Shown here one piece after another: positions 19,813 through 27,774 of a stretch of 64,000 bases of DNA. The notes beneath the pieces were generated by a model. The model searched no databases. It saw nothing but the letters and a program-made list of their open reading frames with translations, and had not been told where the DNA came from. Origin of the DNA: Lysobacterales bacterium. GTDB lineage: Bacteria; Pseudomonadota; Gammaproteobacteria; Xanthomonadales; Rhodanobacteraceae. The stretch's first letter is position 1, and each line of letters begins with the position of its first letter. The position numbers and the translations under genes were made by a program. The DNA is taken from NCBI GenBank assembly GCA_002632325.1, contig NSJK01000006.1:1-64000 (forward strand), given 5' to 3'.

Positions 19813-19864
19813 GTGGTCAGGCATCATCAGCCCTGCGGCGGTTCGCGGAGGATGCCATCTCCGT
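19813..19864 (-). promoter_or_regulatory. Fluoride riboswitch (crcB motif)
   Basis: Read on the minus strand, the sequence has GGAGATGGCATCCTCC, then AACCGCC, then GGGCTGATGATGCCT. This matches the crcB RNA consensus: a P1 stem (GGAG/CTCC), the conserved AACCGCC and CTGATG blocks, and a pseudoknot GGCATC with GATGCC. A partly palindromic stretch between it and crcB could be the expression platform. Fluoride binding would turn on crcB and whatever is co-transcribed. Confidence 0.9.
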
Positions 19865-19947
19865 CGCGCCATGATGCCAGCGGCGCGGCGTCATGCCAAT
19901 CGGGCGGCATGCTACATTCATCGGCCGTTTCGTGACCGGAGCTGCGC

Positions 19948-20832
19948 ATGAAAATCTGCACGATGATCACGCTTGCGCTCCTGGCTCTGGGCACATCGGC
20001 CCATGCTGCCGACAAGCGCGATCCGTTGCGGATCGCCTTGAAGGCGCCAGCCCATGTCGAAACCGAATTCGAAATGGAGAGCGTGCCCGCACGTAGTCTC
20101 GGCGTGCGCGTCGATGCAGGTGCCTGCCAGGTCGCCGGCGGCATCATCGGGCATGCAAGTTCCGATGAGGAACGGCTGTATCCGATCATCGCCACCAATG
20201 CACTCGCGCCCTTCATCGAGGAGGTCGCGCGCAAGGTGTTGACAGACTGGGGTCTCGACACGTCCTCGGCGACGGATGGCAACCTGCAATTGCGTTGCGA
20301 GCAGTTGAGCATTGAACATCGCAATCGCGCGGTGGGTGCGACCTATGCCGGTGAAGTCAGGCTGGAATGGAATCTGCTCAATCGCAGCGGCCAGGACGTT
20401 GCCCACGGTGTGGTGACGGCCGCAGTCGATCACTATGGTCTTGGCCGCAGTGCGATCAACGTCAACCAGACCCTTGCCGATACCATCGGCAGTGCGCTCG
20501 ATCAGGCTTCGAACGAGCCCGGCTTCGCCAGGCTCTGGTCCGACTCATTCCAGAAATTTGCTGCCCAAGCGCCGGCGGAAAGCAGCCCGCCGGTGAAGGC
20601 GCCAGCAGCGAAGGCCAGATCATCCAAGTCCGCGCCGGTACGCTCGACGGTACCGAAGGCGGCGCCTGCAGCACCTGTGGCGAGCACGCCTGCGCCCGAA
20701 GAAGAGCGGCCGGCCGCGTCGACCCGCAGTGTCGAGGAGCGCCTGCGCGAGCTCGACGGCCTCTACGAGCGCAAGGCGATCACGCGCGCCAAGTACGAGA
20801 AACGCCGCGCGCAGATTCTCGACGAGCGATGA
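19948..20832 (+). CDS. Exported protein with C-terminal SHOCT-like domain
   Basis: This encodes 294 residues. It has a clear signal peptide (MKICTMITLALLALGTSAHA). Residues 30-200 form a domain resembling YajG/curli-accessory-type periplasmic folds (assigned by general pattern only). A Pro/Ala/Lys linker follows, then a terminal ~35-residue SHOCT-like segment (RSVEERLRELDGLYERKAI, then AKYEKRR). SHOCT segments are thought to mediate oligomerisation. The physiological role is unknown. It lies divergently from crcB. Confidence 0.75.
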   Translation: MKICTMITLALLALGTSAHAADKRDPLRIALKAPAHVETEFEMESVPARSLGVRVDAGACQVAGGIIGHASSDEERLYPIIATNALAPFIEEVARKVLTDWGLDTSSATDGNLQLRCEQLSIEHRNRAVGATYAGEVRLEWNLLNRSGQDVAHGVVTAAVDHYGLGRSAINVNQTLADTIGSALDQASNEPGFARLWSDSFQKFAAQAPAESSPPVKAPAAKARSSKSAPVRSTVPKAAPAAPVASTPAPEEERPAASTRSVEERLRELDGLYERKAITRAKYEKRRAQILDER

Positions 20833-20937
20833 GCCGCCCATGATTCACTTTATCGCGCCGACTGCGAGCCGGCTGTCTCGCCCTGCCGCGCGCATGTCGT
20901 GGCATGCCTCACCACGCCATTCTGCGGTGTGGCCGCG

Positions 20938-22158
20938 ATGAATGAGACCGTGATGGCGATTCCCGCGCCGCGGCCGAAGCGACGCATCCTCGCGCCGCTG
21001 CTCGGCGGGCTGTCGATGTTCGGCCCGTTCTCCATCGACACGATCTTCCCGGCATTTCCGGCGCTGGAGGCCGAGCTGCGTGCGAGTCCGATCGCCGTGC
21101 AGCAGACGATCAGCACCTACATGGTCGCCTATGCGGTGATGGCGCTGGTGTACGGACCGCTGTCGGATGCTTTCGGCCGCCGCCGCGTGATCCTCGCCGG
21201 GCTTGTCGTCTACGCGCTGGCCTCGTTCGGCTGCGCGCATGCGCATGACCTCGATACCCTGCTCGTGTTTCGCGCCCTGCAGGGCATGTCGGCCGGCGTC
21301 GGCCTGATCGTCGGTCGCGCGATCATCCGCGACTGCTTCGACGGCGCCGAGGCGCAGAAACTCATGGCCACGGTGTCGATGATCTTCGCGGTCGCGCCCG
21401 CGCTCGCGCCGATCGTCGGCGGCTGGGTGATCGCCTTCGCGCATTGGCCGATGATCTTCCTGCTGCTGGCGGGATTCGCGATCGCGCTCACGCTCGCCTG
21501 CGCGATCTGGCTGCCGGAAACCCACCCGCCCGAGCGGCGCGTGGGCTTGTCCTTGCGCGAACTTGCAGCGACCAACCGCTCGATCGTCACCGATCGTGCT
21601 TTCTTTCCACTGGTGCTGTCGGGTTCGTTCAATTTCAACGCGCTGTGGGTCTACATCTCCTCGGCGCCGGTGTTCGTGATCGACATGCTCAAGCTCGATG
21701 CGCAGCAGTTCGGCTGGCTGTTCGTGCCGGCAATCAGCGGCATGATGCTTGGCTCGTTTTTATCCGGACGCGTGGCCGGGCGCTTGACGGCTGCGGCAAC
21801 GATCCGCATCGGCTACGCGATCATGTTGCTGGCCAGCGTGATCAATCTCGGTGTGACCTGGGTCCTGCCGCAACCGCAGCTGCCGTGGTCGGTGCTGCCA
21901 ATCGGCCTGCACGCCATCGGCATCGGCCTGAGTTTTCCGACCCTCACCTTGCTGTTGCTCGACCGCTTTCCGCACCATCGCGGTGCGGCCTCGTCGGTAC
22001 AGGCTTTCGTGAGTCTCTTGATCAGTGCGCTGATCGCGGGTGCGCTCGCGCCGGTGCTGTCGGCATCTCCGATGCGACTCGCGCTCGCGGCAACGATCGT
22101 GACCGCGCTTGGCCTGGTCAGTTGGCGCATCTACCTCGCGATCGTGCGGCGCTGGTGA
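20938..22158 (+). CDS. Bcr/CflA family multidrug efflux MFS transporter
   Basis: This encodes 406 residues with 12 predicted membrane segments. GPLSDAFGRRRVILAGLVVY is the MFS motif between segments 2 and 3, and the opening LLGGLSMFGPFSIDTIFPAF is typical of the Bcr/CflA drug-H+ antiporters. ATG 20938 is chosen; ATG 20953 is an alternative. Substrates cannot be read from sequence. It follows the SHOCT protein by about 105 bases and stands alone. Confidence 0.9.
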   Translation: MNETVMAIPAPRPKRRILAPLLGGLSMFGPFSIDTIFPAFPALEAELRASPIAVQQTISTYMVAYAVMALVYGPLSDAFGRRRVILAGLVVYALASFGCAHAHDLDTLLVFRALQGMSAGVGLIVGRAIIRDCFDGAEAQKLMATVSMIFAVAPALAPIVGGWVIAFAHWPMIFLLLAGFAIALTLACAIWLPETHPPERRVGLSLRELAATNRSIVTDRAFFPLVLSGSFNFNALWVYISSAPVFVIDMLKLDAQQFGWLFVPAISGMMLGSFLSGRVAGRLTAAATIRIGYAIMLLASVINLGVTWVLPQPQLPWSVLPIGLHAIGIGLSFPTLTLLLLDRFPHHRGAASSVQAFVSLLISALIAGALAPVLSASPMRLALAATIVTALGLVSWRIYLAIVRRW

Positions 22159-22271
22159 TGCTTCGCCGCATTTGAGACTGCCATTACCGATCTGCAATGC
22201 ACACATCGTCTCGTGCGCGGTGAGCAGTTTTTCAGCTTCGTGTGCCGTTTCACAGTTCCAGGAATTAGAGA

Positions 22272-22303
22272 TTGACTCTGTGGTGGGTGGGGGGGGGCAT
22301 CAT
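22272..22303 (+). promoter_or_regulatory. Promoter-like region with nine-G tract
   Basis: TTGACT at 22272-22277 is followed by a run of nine G at 22289-22297 and a weak -10-like CATCAT at 22298-22303. The spacer is 20 bases as written, and losing three G would give 17. Slippage in the run could alter expression of the gene at 22348; this is speculative. Confidence 0.3.
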
Positions 22304-22347
22304 TCATTTGCCTGCGCAGGCATTTCCTATGGATACGGAGAATGCAA

Positions 22348-23019
22348 ATGAAGAGATCGATTTTCACAGGCATGTTGGGGCTTGGGCTCGCGGTGGCAAT
22401 GCAACCAGTGAGCGCGCAGGGATGGCATGGAACGATTTCAGCCACCAACGTCTACGCCCAAGGCGATCAAGCGACTGGCGATATTCTGATTCAAAGCGTC
22501 AATGGATCAACCGAGTTGGTTCCGTTCATGGCTACTGCAACTGGGCAGTACAGCGTCTCGGTGGCGGTTGCTGGATCCAGCCATGTGCCAGCCGGCACTT
22601 TCACGCTCGGCTTTGGAGGTCCTGGAGCGGGCGCTGGCAATCCACCTGGCAATGGCGGCGGCCCACCGATCGTGATCTTGGGTGATGACTCGGGGAGACT
22701 CGATTTTTCAACGGCCGACGTCGTTGATGCCAGCGTGCCGGACGGATGGGGAATGAGAATTCTGACGGGCCTTGGTGTCTGTGCTGCCCTTTCAGCACTC
22801 CAGCACGCGACGGCCGTTTATGCATGCTCAGGGCCCGGCGGTGGGTTGGCAGCGTTTTCAATGAGCGAGTGTGGCGCAAGTCTTCAATACCGATGCATGA
22901 ATTCGCTGCCCCCGCCACTTCCGTCGCAACCCCCGTTGACGCAATATTCCTTCCCTTTCGGACCTTTCAGCATTTGGGATGAGGCTGGGCGTCTTGACTT
23001 GTTCTGGATGGGGTATTGA
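22348..23019 (+). CDS. Exported protein of unknown function
   Basis: This encodes 223 residues. ATG 22348 has GGAG seven bases upstream, so it is preferred over ATG 22342. A signal peptide is visible (MKRSIFTGMLGLGLAVAMQP, cut near VSAQ). A beta-rich region ends in a Gly/Pro-rich linker (GGPGAGAGNPPGNGGGPP), followed by a segment with several Cys (VCAALSALQ, VYACSGPGG, SECGASLQYRCM) that may form disulfides. No family is recognised. Confidence 0.7.
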   Translation: MKRSIFTGMLGLGLAVAMQPVSAQGWHGTISATNVYAQGDQATGDILIQSVNGSTELVPFMATATGQYSVSVAVAGSSHVPAGTFTLGFGGPGAGAGNPPGNGGGPPIVILGDDSGRLDFSTADVVDASVPDGWGMRILTGLGVCAALSALQHATAVYACSGPGGGLAAFSMSECGASLQYRCMNSLPPPLPSQPPLTQYSFPFGPFSIWDEAGRLDLFWMGY

Positions 23020-23035
23020 GCGATAGCTGTCAAAT

Positions 23036-23069
23036 GGACTGGGCGACAACCCACGATGTCGCCCAGTCC
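23036..23069 (+). terminator. Strong hairpin, terminator-like
   Basis: A 13-bp perfect stem (ggactgggcgaca / tgtcgcccagtcc) with an 8-base loop starts 16 bases after a stop codon. It lacks a T-run, so it may be a 3'-end-stabilising hairpin rather than a classical terminator. Confidence 0.45.
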
Positions 23070-23115
23070 GTCGTTGCGTGACATTTGCATGACATGATGA
23101 TCGACTCGAGGAATC

Positions 23116-24099
23116 ATGGTGGTGATCACGGGCGAACGCAAATTCAAAATCCGCCTCATCATGCGCGCCCTCCTCGTGACGCTGGGTTGGCTGCTGCTCA
23201 GCAATTCCATCACCATGGCCCTGTCGGTTTTCGGCCCCCAAGTCGTTTCGATGGACTTGGCATATGTCTTGCCGGCTACCGTCGATGCCATGGCGCAGGC
23301 GCGCAAGGTCGAAGACGATCTGACCGAGGCGCTGGCTGGTATTGCGATCGATTCGATCGACGTGGGCGCTGTGCCTGCGGGCGTGGAGTACGCGGCATGT
23401 GGCAGCCATGCCTTGCGCGTCAAGGTCGCGGCTAGGGTGCTGCCGACCGAGCAGCGCGTTTTGCTTGGGCAGGTGAACGGCGCAGTACGTGTTGCCGGTC
23501 TGGGCCAAGCTTGTCTGGACCGTGGCGTGCGTGTCTCGATGAATGGTGCGACGGCGGTTTGGTTTGGACAGGCTGCCTTGGCGCTGCTGGTGCTGCTGCT
23601 GATCTGGCGTCGCCGCAGCGGCAGCAGTGGCTCGGGTCTGATCGCGCATTGGACGCCGCGCATGGTTGGCAGGGCCGCCTTGCATTGGGGCGTTGGTGGT
23701 GGCCTTGGTTTGATTGCGTTCTCCGTCGCAGCTGCCGCGCTCTGGTATCTGAGCGGCGTGGATCTTCCTCCGGAGCGCCCGCCGATGGGCACCATGGCTG
23801 CGATCACGGTGTTGGTGGGCGGCCTCTTGATCGCGCCGATCTTCGAGGAATACGTGTTTCGAGCCTGGCTGCTCGAGCAGTTGTCACATGTAATGCCGAT
23901 TTGGTTCGCGCTGTCCTTGAGCGCGCTGGCGTTCATGCTGATTCATGTGCCGAGCAATTGGCCACTCGTTGCAATCTACATGATCGACGGGATCCTGCTG
24001 GGCCTGTTGTGGCTGCGCACCCGTTCCCTGTTGAGCAATGTCATTGCCCATGGCCTCACCAATCTGGTGTTGTTTGGCAGCGGCATTATTGGAGGCTGA
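23116..24099 (+). CDS. CPBP family intramembrane glutamic protease
   Basis: This encodes 327 residues. The C-terminal membrane domain holds the three CPBP/Abi motifs: FEEYVFRAWL (EExxxR) near residue 240, FMLIH (FxxxH) and HGLTN (HxxxN/D) near the end. The N-terminal ~150 residues are unusual: a membrane segment, an extracytoplasmic region with several Cys, and a second membrane segment. CPBP proteases include CAAX-type processing enzymes and bacteriocin-immunity proteins; the substrate here is unknown. ATG 23116 is used, and 23161 is an alternative. Confidence 0.85.
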   Translation: MVVITGERKFKIRLIMRALLVTLGWLLLSNSITMALSVFGPQVVSMDLAYVLPATVDAMAQARKVEDDLTEALAGIAIDSIDVGAVPAGVEYAACGSHALRVKVAARVLPTEQRVLLGQVNGAVRVAGLGQACLDRGVRVSMNGATAVWFGQAALALLVLLLIWRRRSGSSGSGLIAHWTPRMVGRAALHWGVGGGLGLIAFSVAAAALWYLSGVDLPPERPPMGTMAAITVLVGGLLIAPIFEEYVFRAWLLEQLSHVMPIWFALSLSALAFMLIHVPSNWPLVAIYMIDGILLGLLWLRTRSLLSNVIAHGLTNLVLFGSGIIGG

Positions 24100-24160
24100 G
24101 CGACAAGTCGCGTGCCGAGTCAAATTGCACGGCAGTGCCCTTGCCGATCCATGTCCTTTC

Positions 24161-24406
24161 TCAGCCTGCCGGCGTGCCTTCGGCGCGACCGAGAATGTTG
24201 CGCAGAATGCCGAGCACTTCGTCCTTGCTGCCGGTCAGGGTGAGCTGTGATTCGCGCGGGAAATCGGTGCCGAGGTTGACGGCATAGCCGAGCCCGAGGT
24301 CGTTGCCGTCCTCGTCGATGCGCGTGAAGGTTTCGGTCTTGCCGATGTAGGCGATGCGATTGGCGTCGATGACGCGGCCGTCGGGAAGCTTGATCCAGCG
24401 TTGCAT
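24161..24406 (-). CDS. Small protein of unknown function
   Basis: This encodes 81 residues. ATG 24406 (MQRWIKLPDGRVIDANRIAY) has GGAG about six bases upstream. The sequence is beta-rich and soluble, with a central TETFTRIDEDGNDLGLG. It looks like a small single-domain protein, but no family is recognised. It is convergent with the CPBP protease gene. Confidence 0.65.
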   Translation of the reverse strand: MQRWIKLPDGRVIDANRIAYIGKTETFTRIDEDGNDLGLGYAVNLGTDFPRESQLTLTGSKDEVLGILRNILGRAEGTPAG

Positions 24407-24505
24407 GGCTGACTCCAAAGGGTTGGGCGCGAGACGCCGGACGCGCGTCGCGGCTGCATTCTACCGTTGTGCGAGAGGCTGCGAATGCTGCGCTGACGCG
24501 CCGGA

Positions 24506-24985
24506 TCAGGTGTGTGGCAAGCCACGTTCGGCCAACCAGGCGCGGGCATCCTCGGCATCGCGCTCGAACCAGGCGCGCGCCGAGCCGAGCCGGAACGAGT
24601 AGCCCCAGGCATCCATGTCGGCCATCTGCCGCGCGCGGCCGACGCCGGGCAGGGCATCGGCGAGCACGATCTGCAGGCAGCAGGTCGAATCCTCTTCGAT
24701 CTGCGAATCGGACGCGTCGGTGTGGACGGTCGCGCGCCGCGCAGGCGGGATCACGATCAGATGACAGGCCTCGTGCAGCAGCGAATGCACGGGCGTGTCG
24801 GCGCGGGCGTAGACGCGCGATCCGATCACGCCGGCTTCGCACTCGCCCCAGTAACTGCCCGGGATTATTTCGCCGTCGGCGACTTCGAGCAGTTCGAGGC
24901 CGTAGCGTTCGAGCAGGGCACGTGGTGCATCGAAGCCGATCTCGCCGAGCAACTGCACCGACGTGGCGGTGTCGACGCCGCTCAC
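24506..24985 (-). CDS. HEACH-motif protein encoded with minE
   Basis: This encodes 159 residues. A GTG start overlaps the minE stop by four bases (GTGA), so translation is probably coupled. SLLHEACHLIV near residue 70 has the HExxH spacing of zinc metalloproteases (zincins), preceded by a helix-like VHSLL. Several Cys follow (DSTCCLQ). A third zinc ligand is not obvious, so proteolysis is only a possibility. I do not recognise a named family. It is the last gene of the GNAT-min operon. Confidence 0.75.
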   Translation of the reverse strand: MSGVDTATSVQLLGEIGFDAPRALLERYGLELLEVADGEIIPGSYWGECEAGVIGSRVYARADTPVHSLLHEACHLIVIPPARRATVHTDASDSQIEEDSTCCLQIVLADALPGVGRARQMADMDAWGYSFRLGSARAWFERDAEDARAWLAERGLPHT

Positions 24986-25272
24986 GCTTCGTCGCTGGCG
25001 ACTGCCGCCGGAGGCGCCGAGGGTTTTTCGGGCAGGGCCACCGAGAGCTCGAGCACTTCGCCTTCGCCTTCGCGGGTGACGTGGATGTCGATTGCATCGG
25101 GATCGACATTGACGTATTTGCGGATCACCTCGAGCAGTTCACGGCGCAACATCGGCAGGTAGTCGGGACGGCCGCTCGCCGCGCGTTCCTGCAGCACGAT
25201 GATGCGCAAGCGCTCGGTGGCGAGTGCGGCGGTGTTCTTCGGGCGCGTGCGGAACAGATCGAACAAGCCCAT
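24982..25272 (-). CDS. minE: Cell division topological specificity factor MinE
   Basis: This encodes 96 residues. The N-terminal membrane-targeting segment is MGLFDLFRTRP. The MinD-stimulating segment is ATERLRIIVLQERA, and the topological-specificity domain includes MLRRELLEVIRKYVNVD. MinE drives MinCD off the membrane and keeps division at mid-cell. It starts 3 bases after the minD stop. The ~15-residue Ala/Pro/Ser-rich tail exceeds the usual end of the family. Confidence 0.95.
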   Translation of the reverse strand: MGLFDLFRTRPKNTAALATERLRIIVLQERAASGRPDYLPMLRRELLEVIRKYVNVDPDAIDIHVTREGEGEVLELSVALPEKPSAPPAAVASDEA

Positions 25273-25275
25273 GAT

Positions 25276-26169
25276 TCAGCCTCCGAACATGCGAGAGAAG
25301 AAGCCCTTCTTCTGCGCCTCGGTGAAGCGCATCGGCAGGGTTTCGCCGCACAGCCGTGCGACCGCGTCGGCATAGGCCTGACCTGCGGCCGAGGCTTCGT
25401 CGAGGATCACCGGCACGCCGGAGTTGGAGGCAGTGAGCACGCCTTCGGATTCGGGCACCACGCCGACCACCTCGAGACCGAGGATTTCCTTGACGTCGTT
25501 GACGCCCATCATGTCGCCTGCAGCAACGCGCTCGGGGTTGTAGCGGGTGAGCAGCAGGTGCTGCTCGACGCCGGCGCCGCCTTGTTCGGCGCGGCGCGTC
25601 TTGCTCGAGAGCAGGCCGAGGATGCGGTCGGAATCGCGCACGCTGGAGACTTCGGGGTTGACCACCACGACCGCGCGGTCGGCGAAGTACATCGCCAGCG
25701 CCGCACCCTTCTCGATGCCCGCAGGTGAATCACAGATGATGATGTCGAAGCCGTCATCGCCCAGTTCCTTGAGCACGCGCTCGACGCCTTCCTTGGTGAG
25801 CGCGTCCTTGTCGCGCGTCTGCGAGGCGGCGAGCACGAACAAGGTGTCGATGCGCTTGTCCTTGATCAGCGCCTGCTTGAGCGTGCATTCGCCCTGGATC
25901 ACGTTGACGAAGTCGTACACCACGCGCCGTTCGCAGCCCATGATGAGGTCGAGGTTGCGCAGGCCGACGTCGAAATCGATCACCGCGACCTTCTTGCCAC
26001 GCTTGGCCAGACCCATCGCCAGCGAGGCGCTGGTGGTGGTCTTGCCGACGCCGCCTTTTCCTGACGTGACTACGATGACTTCAGCCAATGGAGTGTCCTC
26101 GGTTGCGGAGCTGGATGCGGGCGTCGGGCCGTCGCTGGCCTCGTCGATGGAAGGTTTCGGATCGTTCAT
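25276..26169 (-). CDS. minD: Septum site-determining ATPase MinD
   Basis: This encodes 297 residues from ATG 26169, which overlaps the minC stop as TGATG. The deviant Walker A motif is SGKGGVGKTT, with CDSPAGIEKGA (Walker B region) following, and the C-terminal amphipathic helix includes KKGFFSRMF. The canonical family start (Ala-Glu-Val-Ile-Val) lies at TTG 26088, with GAGG eight bases before it. The first ~27 residues (Asp/Pro/Ser-rich) may therefore be a real extension or untranslated. MinD recruits MinC to the membrane. Confidence 0.95.
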   Translation of the reverse strand: MNDPKPSIDEASDGPTPASSSATEDTPLAEVIVVTSGKGGVGKTTTSASLAMGLAKRGKKVAVIDFDVGLRNLDLIMGCERRVVYDFVNVIQGECTLKQALIKDKRIDTLFVLAASQTRDKDALTKEGVERVLKELGDDGFDIIICDSPAGIEKGAALAMYFADRAVVVVNPEVSSVRDSDRILGLLSSKTRRAEQGGAGVEQHLLLTRYNPERVAAGDMMGVNDVKEILGLEVVGVVPESEGVLTASNSGVPVILDEASAAGQAYADAVARLCGETLPMRFTEAQKKGFFSRMFGG

Positions 26170-26960
26170 CACAGTTTCTTCAGCAGCAGTTTGTCGCCGT
26201 CCAGCCAGGCTTGCACTGGCTGGCCACGCAGGTCGGCGGGGATGTCTTCGAAAACGCGGTACTGGCCCGCGATCGATACCAGTTCGGCATGGAATTCCTG
26301 ACAGAAAATCCGCGCACGGGTGTCGCCCTGGGCGCCGGCAAGAGCGCGCCCGCGCAGGGCGCCGTAGACGTGGATCGAGCCATCGGCAATCACTTCGGCG
26401 CCATTGCCGACCAGCGCGGTGACGGTGAGATCACGACCGCGCGCGTAGACCTGTTGCCCGGAGCGCACGGGTTTGTCCTGCAACTGGCTCGCGGCATCCA
26501 CGCCGACCACGGCGGTCTGTTCGACGGACTTGGCTGCAGGCGCCGGTGTGGGTTCGGGCGCGGCGGTGACCGGTGCAGGAGCTGGGGCCTGCGCTCCGCC
26601 GCGCTCGTAGGCCGCGCGGAACTTGGCGATCACCGGCAGGCCCAGCTCCACCGCGAGGCGTTCGTTCTCGCTGGTGCCGTAGGACAGGCCCACTGCAAGC
26701 ATGCCGGCGCGATGGATGCGCTCGAGCAGGTCACGCACGGTGGCCAGATCGGGCAGGCTGGGCAAGTGGCTCAGATCGAGCACGACCGGCGCGCGCAAAA
26801 AGAGTTTTTGTGCGCCGGCGACCTTGTCGCGCAATTCGGCTTCGAGCGCCTGCGCATCGAGCTTCTTGAGCTTGAGGTTGGCGATGCCGACCTGGCCGAA
26901 CTTGATTTCCGCAACCGGTTCGAGCGACAGCGGCGCCGTGGCCGCATCGCGCCCGCTCAC
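26169..26960 (-). CDS. minC: Septum site-determining protein MinC
   Basis: This encodes 263 residues. The N-terminal FtsZ-inhibiting domain runs to about residue 125; an Ala/Pro linker follows (APAPAPVTAAPEPTPAPA). The C-terminal beta-helix domain has the family motifs PVRSGQQVYARGRDLTV, GNGAEVIADGSIHVYGALRG and ARIFCQEFHAELVSIAG. A GTG start overlaps the preceding GNAT stop by four bases (GTGA), which is unusual upstream coupling for minC. Confidence 0.95.
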   Translation of the reverse strand: MSGRDAATAPLSLEPVAEIKFGQVGIANLKLKKLDAQALEAELRDKVAGAQKLFLRAPVVLDLSHLPSLPDLATVRDLLERIHRAGMLAVGLSYGTSENERLAVELGLPVIAKFRAAYERGGAQAPAPAPVTAAPEPTPAPAAKSVEQTAVVGVDAASQLQDKPVRSGQQVYARGRDLTVTALVGNGAEVIADGSIHVYGALRGRALAGAQGDTRARIFCQEFHAELVSIAGQYRVFEDIPADLRGQPVQAWLDGDKLLLKKL

Positions 26961-27577
26961 GCGCCCCCCGCGAGGCGTGTGCCGGGGGCTGCGCCCTGTT
27001 GCACGTGCTCACGCTCGCGCAGCCACGGCAAATCGGGCAGGTGGCCACCGTTGACCTGCAGATAGGTATCCGCCACGAACGGATAGCTGCACAGGGTCTT
27101 GGCCAGCAAGGCGACACGACGATCATTGGCAGGCATCACCTGCTGACCGACCTCGACGAAGCCCGAGGTGCCGTGGAACAGCAAGGACACATCGTCACGC
27201 GGTTCGAGGAAGACCTCGCAGGTCAGCACCGGCGAGCGCGTTTCGGCGTAGCTGGTGACGTCGGCATAGAACACGCGGCCCAGACCCAGGCCACGCTGAC
27301 CACGCGCGACGACGATGCGATCGATGTAGACGAAGCGTGGATAGCGCTGCGCGAACCAACGGAAATTGGGGCTGTCGTAGGCGGCGTCCTGATTGAGGGC
27401 GACGAGGAAACCGGCGACATGGCCATCGACTTCGGCGACACGGAAGTAGCAAGCCTGGTCGTACAGGTCACGCAAGGCGGCGGCACCCAGAGGCAGAATC
27501 GTCGGACCGGCCGCATTGTTGAGCGCGAGCACCGAATCCAGATCATGCGACGTGACGTCGCGAAAGCGTACTGCCAT
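26957..27577 (-). CDS. GNAT family N-acetyltransferase
   Basis: This encodes 206 residues. ATG 27577 (MAVRFRDVTSHDLDSVLAL) has GGGAG eight bases upstream. The GNAT fold is seen in AEVDGHVAGFLVAL and the acetyl-CoA-binding loop IDRIVVARGQRGLGLGRVFY (R/Q-x-x-G-x-G type). The C-terminal part is longer than in the smallest GNATs. The substrate is unknown. It is the first gene of the operon containing minCDE and is translationally linked to minC. Confidence 0.88.
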   Translation of the reverse strand: MAVRFRDVTSHDLDSVLALNNAAGPTILPLGAAALRDLYDQACYFRVAEVDGHVAGFLVALNQDAAYDSPNFRWFAQRYPRFVYIDRIVVARGQRGLGLGRVFYADVTSYAETRSPVLTCEVFLEPRDDVSLLFHGTSGFVEVGQQVMPANDRRVALLAKTLCSYPFVADTYLQVNGGHLPDLPWLREREHVQQGAAPGTRLAGGA

Positions 27578-27762
27578 GAACTTGCTCCCGTGGAATGCGG
27601 CCCGTCGCCGAAGACGCGGCGTGCCGCACCGCCAATTATCGCATGCGCGGGCAGCAAGAACAGGGCATGGCGATGGCGCGGATGTTAGGGCGGCGTTAGC
27701 GCCGTGCTGCGAATGCAGCATCGCAATGACTTCGGACAGGGTTGCCCGCATCGGGCTCGCCC

Positions 27763-27774
27763 TATGATGGCGCC
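27763..27774 (+). promoter_or_regulatory. -10 element suggesting a leaderless transcript
   Basis: TATGAT at 27763-27768 ends six bases before the ATG at 27775, so transcription would start at or next to the start codon. No ribosome-binding site is seen. A -35 is weak (TTGCCC, spacer 15). Confidence 0.4.
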
